DNA from: JBDSRX01 sp039929105
GTDB taxonomy: Bacteria; Patescibacteriota; Dojkabacteria; J137
Direction of reading: 5' to 3'
DNA length: 20,535 nt
Assembly (NCBI GenBank): GCA_039929105.1
Contig: JBDSRX010000085.1
Location: forward strand, 1-20,535
This document shows, piece by piece, positions 15,852 through 20,535 of the stretch. The position numbers were made by a program, and so were the translations under genes. Position 1 is the stretch's first letter. Every line of letters begins with the position of its first letter. A model generated the notes under the pieces. That model was not told where the DNA came from and did no database searches. It worked only from the letters and a program-made list of their open reading frames with translations.

Positions 15852-16274
15852 ATGATAAACACACTACCACAAGAAAAAATTTGGGAACGAGAATCTTTAA
15901 TTTTAAGTTTTCATTATGCGATTAGAATTTATAAAGAAATTGATTTTAGAGACCCTAAAATTCGGGAAATTAACAGAAGATTATTAGATGAAGGTTCTAG
16001 CCTTTTAGAGAAGTATGCATGGCCAATAATCAAAAAATTATTAACTAAGAAAATGGCTGAATTAGGCATGAGTGAAGAATTTATTCTAGAGCATCTAGAA
16101 AAACTTTTTCAAATTGTAGAAAAAGGTGACGATTTTCCAGATGATTGGCCTATGGATCCAGAAATGCCTCTTGGTATGAATAAAGATGACTATAACAATC
16201 TATTAAACATAGGTGATGATCCTGATTTCCAAAATAATTTCTGGGCAGAGTTTAATCAAGCAATTTCACAATAA
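15852..16274 (+). CDS. Gene B: unrecognised small acidic protein (140 aa)
   Basis: I do not recognise this family. It is the third gene of the asnB-A-B operon, 7 bases after A. It is mostly helical and ends in an acidic C-terminal half. A conserved core is shared with its paralog B' (16482-16931): a LxDEGxxxxEKxxWPII block in the first half and the strictly kept FPxDWPMDPExPxG motif in the second. Nearly 40 percent of the core positions are identical by eye. The two-copy conservation around WPMDP marks it as the functional site or interface. Soluble. Confidence 0.75.
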   Translation: MINTLPQEKIWERESLILSFHYAIRIYKEIDFRDPKIREINRRLLDEGSSLLEKYAWPIIKKLLTKKMAELGMSEEFILEHLEKLFQIVEKGDDFPDDWPMDPEMPLGMNKDDYNNLLNIGDDPDFQNNFWAEFNQAISQ

Positions 16275-16282
16275 TTAATACC

Positions 16283-16471
16283 TTTTTTTTAATTATTACC
16301 GAAGAGATTCTTGCACAAACAGGAGGAGGTAAACTAATGTCGAAAATAGTAATAGTTGTAGAAGATGCCGTTTACTTGACATATAACCACAACAATAAAT
16401 CAGAGCACGAATGGTATAATGAATCTAATGATGGGGCAAATGATAGAATAATTAAAATTGATTCGAATTAA
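16283..16471 (+). pseudogene. A': truncated, partly deleted paralog of gene A
   Basis: The frame FFLIITEEILAQTGGG... then KIVIVVEDAVYLTYN...HEWYNES...IIKIDSN* aligns with the C-terminus of gene A (ILLVIDEVLDQGGGE... KLILVVEDDTYLRYN...HEWLSDD...LLKIQIDL*). About 17 residues between GGG and the VVED strand are missing, in frame. The N-terminal three quarters are gone, and the frame runs back into the end of gene B through an eight-T run. An internal ATG at 16337, preceded by AGGAGGAGG, could yield a 44-residue peptide, but that purine run is also just the Gly-Gly-Gly codons of the ancestral frame. The stop at 16469-16471 precedes B' as the A stop precedes B. Confidence 0.7.
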
Positions 16472-16481
16472 TATTTCAAAT

Positions 16482-16931
16482 ATGAGTAATATCTTAATGG
16501 AAGATAATTTAACAGAAGAACAGTTACATGCTCAAGAACTAGTAGCATTAACATCGTATCTTGGATTTATTTTAAGAATTGGTTATGGAGTTAATGTTGT
16601 TTCTGAAGAAGAGAAGAAACGTTTAAACACTTATTTAAGTGATGAAGGAACTAATTTCTTTGAGAAATTTTCGTGGCCAATAATAAAAGATATGCTTTCA
16701 GAAGCTATGACTGTTAATGGTTTTACAAAAGGCTTTATGGTACAACACCTTCAGACAATTTATGATATTGTTAAAGTCAATATAGACTTTCCGGCAGATT
16801 GGCCTATGGATCCAGAAAAACCAATGGGCCTTACACAGCAAGAATATGATAAGCTTCTAGACATAGTGGAGTATATTCTTAGAGATAGGTCAGAATTTGA
16901 AAATAGACTTAAACAAGCAATTCAAGGGTAG
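16482..16931 (+). CDS. Gene B': paralog of gene B (149 aa)
   Basis: It is homologous to gene B, with the shared DEG..EK..WPII block and FPADWPMDPEKPMG motif. The first possible start is a TTG at 16458, inside the end of A', but ATG 16482 (MSNILMEDN) or ATG 16497 is more likely, giving about 149 or 144 residues. The length matches B, and the frame is intact with TAG as stop, so it may be functional although its partner A' is decayed. Eight bases after the stop begins the second copy of the asnB tail. Confidence 0.75.
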   Translation: MSNILMEDNLTEEQLHAQELVALTSYLGFILRIGYGVNVVSEEEKKRLNTYLSDEGTNFFEKFSWPIIKDMLSEAMTVNGFTKGFMVQHLQTIYDIVKVNIDFPADWPMDPEKPMGLTQQEYDKLLDIVEYILRDRSEFENRLKQAIQG

Positions 16932-16936
16932 AAACT

Positions 16937-17101
16937 TGGGCAGATAAAATAATGATAGGTTTTGAAAAAGCATTATCTGGAGAAATGAGAGGAGATATTT
17001 TATTCTTCTGGAGAGTATTCTCTGTAGAAATGTGGTTAAGAACATTTGTAGATAAATTTGAAACAATCGATACAAGCAAACTTGTGCATTTTAGGAAATA
17101 A
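16937..17101 (+). pseudogene. asnB', orphan 3' end of an asparagine synthetase gene
   Basis: A Trp codon (16937-16939) and 53 codons plus stop (16940-17101) encode the same residues as the end of the intact asnB (ADKIMIGF ... KLVHFRK). Of 162 bases, 16 differ and none changes an amino acid. There is no start codon, domain or upstream asnB sequence, so it is a remnant. The lack of any non-silent change shows that it was until recently the working end of an asnB gene. The adjacent foreign DHFR-like gene starts 4 bases after its stop. Confidence 0.92.
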
Positions 17102-17105
17102 TAAT

Positions 17106-17708
17106 ATGAGAAAAATAATTGTCACAACAATGATAACAATCGACGGTGTTATGCAGGCACCCGGAGCCTCCAAGGAAGATACTCAGGAGGGCTTCAAATA
17201 CGGGGGATGGGCGGGGCCTTACAACGATAGTTTTACTGAGAAAGTTTATGCGCGGGACATGTCTGGCCAATTTGATCTCTTGCTAGGCCATAAAACCTAT
17301 GAAATCTTTGCAGGCTACTGGCCGAAGCATGCTGATGGTTGGCCACATATCAATGAAGTTACAAAGTATGTGGTTTCCCACGATTCAACACTCAAGCTTG
17401 AATGGGAGAATTCAGTGCTTCTTGACGGCGATATTATTAAAGAGGTGAATAAGCTAAAAAAAGAGAATGGTCTCGACCTGGAAGTTTGGGGAAGTAGTAA
17501 TCTAATTCAGACACTCTTAAAGCACAATTTAGTCGATGAATTATGGCTTAAAATTTATCCTATAACGCTTGGTTCGGGCAAACGTTTATTTGCCGAAGGT
17601 ACCATCCCTACGGCCTTCAAACTAACAAGTAGTAAGGTTTCACCAAAAGGAGTAATTTTCGCGAATTATGAACGCGCAGGAGATGTACAGACTGGATCGC
17701 CTTCATAA
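17106..17708 (+). CDS. Dihydrofolate reductase/RibD C-terminal domain family protein, probably acquired
   Basis: This 200-residue protein belongs to the DHFR-like RibD C-terminal fold. The N-terminus MRKIIVTTMITIDGVMQAPG is the family's first strand and S/D-G-V motif. Later come the FDLLLGHKTYEIFAGYWP block (about 56-73), EVWGSSNLIQTLLKHNLVDELWL (about 124-146) and PITLGSGKRLF (about 149-159). Such proteins are NADPH-dependent reductases of mostly unknown substrate. ATG 17106 is chosen because an upstream ATG at 17058 lies inside the asnB' remnant and adds 16 unrelated residues. Codon and base use is clearly different from its neighbours: CGG, CGC, GGC, GGG and CTC codons and much higher G+C. 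It is flanked by asnB-tail sequences on both sides, marking horizontal transfer. Confidence 0.88.
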   Translation: MRKIIVTTMITIDGVMQAPGASKEDTQEGFKYGGWAGPYNDSFTEKVYARDMSGQFDLLLGHKTYEIFAGYWPKHADGWPHINEVTKYVVSHDSTLKLEWENSVLLDGDIIKEVNKLKKENGLDLEVWGSSNLIQTLLKHNLVDELWLKIYPITLGSGKRLFAEGTIPTAFKLTSSKVSPKGVIFANYERAGDVQTGSPS

Positions 17709-17733
17709 TAGCTAAACCAAAAGAGTAATTTTA

Positions 17734-17754
17734 TTAATACATTTTAGAAAATAA
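17734..17754 (+). repeat. Third, very short asnB-tail match
   Basis: This stretch agrees with the last 21 bases of asnB (14874-14894) at 19 positions; both differences are A for G. It sits a few bases before the ATG of gene C, as the other two tails sit before gene A and the DHFR-like gene. It is short and AT-rich, so chance is possible. Confidence 0.5.
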
Positions 17755-17759
17755 AAGAT

Positions 17760-18122
17760 ATGGCAAATTTTATTACAGAAGCTATTAGAGAAATGAATAG
17801 ACTCCAGGAAAACGGAGAGTCCATTCCTGGTTATGTCTCCCCAGATACAATAGACGCTGCGTTCGCTGGAATTGCACCAGATTATAACTTTGGAGAAATA
17901 AATGTAAAGATTTCTCCAGCCGATGAAAATGGAGCATTGGTTACTATTGGGAATATAATTTATCAAATACCCATAAGAACTGTCTTTTTAACTACAAGTG
18001 CTTTTTCAGGATTGCATTTAAGATACAAAGAAGCAATTAAGAATAAAACTAGCTTAGATACTATTTTTGCAGAGCTTGAAAAGCTAAGGGATATATTGTC
18101 GGGATATGTAATAGAAGGTTAA
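17760..18122 (+). CDS. Gene C: unrecognised small protein (120 aa)
   Basis: I do not recognise this family. An N-terminal helix (about 1-17) is followed by a mixed region with several predicted strands (EINVKISPADENGALVTIG, IIYQIPIRTVFL; about 45-78) and a C-terminal helical half ending in LEKLRDILSGYVIEG. It is soluble, with host-like AT-rich codon use in contrast to the DHFR-like gene before it. It is the last gene of the run that follows asnB, before a G+C-richer non-coding stretch. Confidence 0.7.
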   Translation: MANFITEAIREMNRLQENGESIPGYVSPDTIDAAFAGIAPDYNFGEINVKISPADENGALVTIGNIIYQIPIRTVFLTTSAFSGLHLRYKEAIKNKTSLDTIFAELEKLRDILSGYVIEG

Positions 18123-18378
18123 ATGCAGACGAGAGGACTTCTAGGTGTAAATCTTAACGAGCTTAAGCGAGTTTCTAGATTTACCTAGTCCCGATTCATC
18201 GGGAGAACCGCCTCTGGTGGGAACCTACACATCCGAAGGCACTACAGTTAGAAATCCTAATGAGCTCAGCGAATTTTGGATTTCTATTGGCTTTGGACCA
18301 CCTCAATCAAAATATAATGCAGACGACCACGTCAAAGGCGGGCAGGGAGGACTTGCTTGCCCACCTCAATCCCGAATA
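18123..18378. other. G+C-richer structured stretch between gene C and tRNA-Leu(GAG)
   Basis: No convincing gene is present; a 65-codon frame (18217-18414) runs into the tRNA and is rejected. The stretch has a bulged 15-bp hairpin (18135-18191), a perfect 6-bp hairpin (18190-18203) and an arm pair GGGCA/TGCCC near 18340-18360. The 11-mer CCACCTCAATC occurs near 18299 and again near 18361, just before the tRNA, and AATGCAGACGA at 18122 and near 18317. The composition differs from the host genes. It may be foreign DNA, a non-coding RNA or remnants of recombination at the tRNA. Confidence 0.45.
18135..18203 (+). repeat. Bulged long hairpin followed by a short perfect hairpin
   Basis: GGAC-ttc-TAGGT-gt-AAATCT (18135-18154) pairs with AGATTT-ACCTA-GTCC (18177-18191), giving 15 base pairs with two bulges on one side; the loop holds the palindrome GCTTAAGC. 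It abuts CCCGAT-TC-ATCGGG (18190-18203). The first hairpin begins 13 bases after the stop of gene C. It may end the gene C transcript, although no T-tract follows. Confidence 0.6.
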
Positions 18379-18464
18379 TGCTGCGGACAGGACTTGAACC
18401 TGCACAGAATTTAACTCCCACAACGACCTCAACGTTGCGCGTATACCAATTCCGCCACCGCAGC
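18379..18464 (-). tRNA. tRNA-Leu (anticodon GAG)
   Basis: On the reverse strand GCTGCGG pairs perfectly with CCGCAGC, followed by discriminator A. The anticodon arm is CAACG-TTGAGGT-CGTTG, giving GAG, and a long variable arm (TGGGAGTTAAATTCTGT) marks class II. The T arm is GCAGG-TTCAAGT-CCTGT. It decodes CUU/CUC leucine codons. CCA is not encoded. The flanks TCCCGAAT (18370-18377) and ATTCGGGA (18467-18474) are perfectly complementary, extending the acceptor helix in the precursor. Confidence 0.95.
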
Positions 18465-18516
18465 GCATTCGGGACAGGGTCCGCGTGTATTCACCACATC
18501 GGCATTTGATGCAGCG

Positions 18517-19269
18517 CTATTTTACCAGATTCGCAGCAATTCTCTCAATGATTACTTCATCTCTATAATAAATATCGTGGCCTTCATTATCTATTAAGTT
18601 ATATTTAACAGCAGGTATATCTGAAAGTGCTTCTTGAACAAATTCATAATTAACAACCTCATCTTTAGAACCAATTGTAACTTCAATAGGTATATCAACT
18701 AAATTTTCTTTATTCAACATTGGATCTTTAGTTATTCCAGAGTAATGATTAGCATAATAAATTGGATAAATCTTTGTGGATGGACTTTCTCGTCCAGGAT
18801 GCTCTAATCTATTTTTATGAAATGTTCTTAAAAAATTAATTCCCATTGGAATTAATTCTTTAATATTGGGAAGTTGGTAACAAAATGGAGATAAAACATT
18901 AATTCCATTAATACCGGATGGATACAAAGATGCATATTTAAGGGCAACTCCTCCTCCAATAGAAAATCCACCAATATTAAAATCAGTAATTTTATTTTTA
19001 TGAATAAATATTCTAATAATGTCTTCTAGTAAATCCCATGTAACATTTTCTATATGTGCACTATTTCCATGACCTGGTAAATTTATTCCAATTACTCTGT
19101 AACCTTTATAAGAAACTAAGGAAAGTATATCTAAATGGTTTTCAATTGGATCACAAAAACCATTTATGAAAATTAATAATTTATCTGACTCTGGAGAACT
19201 TACTTCGTAATATTCTATTTTATAGCCATAGTAAGTAAAATAGCTTTGTACTGAATTTATATCATCCAT
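18517..19269 (-). CDS. Alpha/beta hydrolase
   Basis: This 250-residue serine hydrolase of the alpha/beta fold has the nucleophile elbow GFSIGG (Ser103), the acid Asp203 in IGSKDE and His231 in DNEGHD, giving the full triad in the usual order. The oxyanion region is around INGFCDP (34-40) and the lipase-like GINLPGHGNS block is at 61-70. There is no signal peptide, so it acts in the cytoplasm. The substrate is unknown; monoglyceride lipase- or esterase-like enzymes have this layout. It follows the amidase gene by 2 bases, so the two form an operon; the stop is TAG. Confidence 0.88.
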   Translation of the reverse strand: MDDINSVQSYFTYYGYKIEYYEVSSPESDKLLIFINGFCDPIENHLDILSLVSYKGYRVIGINLPGHGNSAHIENVTWDLLEDIIRIFIHKNKITDFNIGGFSIGGGVALKYASLYPSGINGINVLSPFCYQLPNIKELIPMGINFLRTFHKNRLEHPGRESPSTKIYPIYYANHYSGITKDPMLNKENLVDIPIEVTIGSKDEVVNYEFVQEALSDIPAVKYNLIDNEGHDIYYRDEVIIERIAANLVK

Positions 19270-19271
19270 GC

Positions 19272-20535
19272 TTAAGGTAAATCTGTACTAAATTGAATTC
19301 CAGGGATTGATAGCCCTACTTCACCTATAAATGCGGGTGCTAAAGATTTATTTATATAAACTAATACATTTTCCCCATAAATAGCTGCACCATTTGTACC
19401 ACTCCATGTTGAGGTGCTTTTAATTTTAAGTTTCATCTGAGCATCAATATTATCTGCAATTAAATATACATGAGAATTACCACCTCCATCTGTTATTTGA
19501 GGATTACTTCTTATAAAGTCTTGCCCAAAAGACATCTTTCCAATTAAATCTCTGTTCTGAGAAGCATTATAACTTTGTCTTGCTGCTTCGGAATTTATAG
19601 CTATTTGTGGAAGTACTGGGTAAATATTTGCCCCAGGACATTCTGTATTTAAATAATCTCTATGGCCTAATAAACTTTGCTGCCAAACTACTTTAAAATC
19701 ATTTAAAAAACTAACTGCACCAATTAATTTAGTAAGACTTGCCATCATAACTGCTGGCGGTTGAGTTGTAGAATAATTTCCAAGAAGAGAAATTCCAATT
19801 GAACCTTGATTAGGGATAGAATGTGCACCGATTACTCCATTCCCACCAGATCGTCCTTCAAAAATATTTCCATAAGGGTCAATTAAATAATTGTAACCAA
19901 TATCACTCCAAGTATTATCAATAGAACAATTTGATGGATAGTATCCTGAATTATCAGAACACCTAATCTTATGCTCATTATATATTGCTCTAACAGTAAC
20001 GTCTGTAGAAGAAAAATCAACATTAGTAGCTGTATGATGAACTACTACTCTAGTTATTTTTGAAAACTGAGGTGTCCATTCACTGTAAGATGGAGCTCCC
20101 CATTCTTCTCTAGTTATTAGATTGATTCCAAAGTTTGTAAATAATTTTTTCTTATATTCAGTTTCGTAAGTATAGTTAACTCCATATGCAGCTGCGTTTA
20201 AGTTTGCTGGGTCTCCAATAAATGTTATGGTTATATCTCCTGGGTTATTTTCAACTTCAATATCTGTAAAGTTCTTAGTTTCTTTATAAATAATAGAAGC
20301 TTTAGACATTTCTACACCAGAATCGTCCTTTATTCCCTCAATTGACTCGATATTTTTATATCCACTGTAAGTTCCATCTTCATATTTAACTCTAAATCTT
20401 TTAGAATCTAAATTTGTATTTGCAGTAGTAAAATAAAAATCTTTAGGTTTAATATTGCTTAAAGGTTCTCTTGTAGAATTTACATATTGTGTACTAGCTA
20501 CAAAATTTGTTTGTGGACTAACTTGAGCTTTATTT
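19272..20535 (-). CDS. N-acetylmuramoyl-L-alanine amidase (PGRP/amidase_2 family), 5' end outside window
   Basis: The frame is open to the edge of the window, so the ATG at 20309 is probably internal: at least 75 further residues precede it. Those residues and the first 60 after that Met look like an extracellular beta-rich region. The catalytic domain follows, numbered from that Met: FGINLITREEWGAP (about 60-73), VVVHHTATN with zinc ligand H91, DIGYNYLIDPYGNIFEGR (136-153), and GHRDYLNTECPG with ligands H216 and C224. All three zinc ligands and the family Tyr are present. It cleaves the amide bond between MurNAc and the peptide stem of peptidoglycan, outside the cell; a signal peptide is expected beyond the window. 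It could serve in wall turnover or in attacking other cells. Confidence 0.9.
   Translation of the reverse strand, partial: NKAQVSPQTNFVASTQYVNSTREPLSNIKPKDFYFTTANTNLDSKRFRVKYEDGTYSGYKNIESIEGIKDDSGVEMSKASIIYKETKNFTDIEVENNPGDITITFIGDPANLNAAAYGVNYTYETEYKKKLFTNFGINLITREEWGAPSYSEWTPQFSKITRVVVHHTATNVDFSSTDVTVRAIYNEHKIRCSDNSGYYPSNCSIDNTWSDIGYNYLIDPYGNIFEGRSGGNGVIGAHSIPNQGSIGISLLGNYSTTQPPAVMMASLTKLIGAVSFLNDFKVVWQQSLLGHRDYLNTECPGANIYPVLPQIAINSEAARQSYNASQNRDLIGKMSFGQDFIRSNPQITDGGGNSHVYLIADNIDAQMKLKIKSTSTWSGTNGAAIYGENVLVYINKSLAPAFIGEVGLSIPGIQFSTDLP

Noticed and set aside
16890..17075. Minus-strand frame across the asnB' remnant
   Set aside because: An antisense shadow of B' and the asnB tail; Leu/Phe-rich composition follows from the coding strand.
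17058..17105. An earlier ATG for the DHFR-like gene, adding 16 residues
   Set aside because: Those codons are the asnB' remnant read in another frame; the family N-terminus begins at ATG 17106.
17712..17966. Minus-strand frame overlapping gene C
   Set aside because: Gene C has better coding composition and a start placed like its neighbours; the antisense frame has none.
18123..18188. A 21-codon frame (MQTRGLLGV...) and a possible tRNA remnant right after gene C
   Set aside because: The similarity to the tRNA 3' end is only partial and no T arm can be folded; the short frame coincides with the hairpin arm.
18135..18191. Integron attC-like site
   Set aside because: The bulged hairpin is reminiscent, but the R and L core sites (GTTRRRY and its inverse) are not both present and no integron integrase is seen.
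18217..18414. A 65-codon plus-strand frame starting at GTG
   Set aside because: Its last 12 codons lie inside tRNA-Leu(GAG), it has no start signal, and its sequence reflects the repeats and G+C-rich hairpins of the region.
1..20535. CRISPR array, transposase or integrase
   Set aside because: No regularly spaced repeats and no transposase- or recombinase-like protein occur in the window, although the asnB repeats would fit an integrase elsewhere.

Overview
The window is AT-rich, uses AGA as its main arginine codon, and has compact genes in short operons on both strands. A PrgI-family protein, a threonyl-tRNA synthetase without a TGS domain, tRNA genes that do not encode CCA, few Shine-Dalgarno sequences and many small proteins of no recognisable family together suggest a member of the Candidate Phyla Radiation (Patescibacteria). 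A Dojkabacteria- or Microgenomates-like lineage is possible, but the exact group is a guess. All long genes read cleanly with the standard code; 18 of the 20 genes listed as CDS stop with TAA, 2 with TAG and none with TGA.

Positions 1-6524 hold the end of an unrecognised plus-strand gene, convergent with a secG / membrane-anchored family 5 solute-binding protein pair, then tRNA-Leu(UAA), then an operon of a GT-C-type membrane glycosyltransferase and a PrgI protein with an added C-terminal beta-sandwich domain. Positions 6525-12645 hold core genes (rplU-rpmA, thrS) mixed with three unrecognised small genes and a coenzyme F420-0 ligase-like gene, plus a roughly 440-base stretch with no gene. 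Several sigma70-type promoters can be read here.

Positions 12646-18516 are the accessory and most interesting part. After a structured, palindrome-rich intergenic region comes an asparagine synthetase gene (asnB) translationally coupled to two unrecognised genes, called A and B here. These are followed by a decayed A-like fragment (A'), a B paralog (B') and then a second copy of the last 162 bases of asnB. That copy encodes exactly the same 53 residues but differs at 16 positions, all of them synonymous. Next is a compositionally foreign dihydrofolate reductase/RibD-like gene, a third very short asnB-tail match, another unrecognised gene (C), a G+C-richer structured non-coding stretch and tRNA-Leu(GAG). 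The pattern suggests that DNA has been inserted repeatedly at the 3' end of asnB, each event restoring the gene's end and leaving the displaced tail behind, as known for elements that integrate into the ends of icd or guaA. No integrase is visible in the window.

Positions 18517-20535 hold a minus-strand pair: an alpha/beta hydrolase and a secreted-type N-acetylmuramoyl-L-alanine amidase whose 5' part lies beyond the window.
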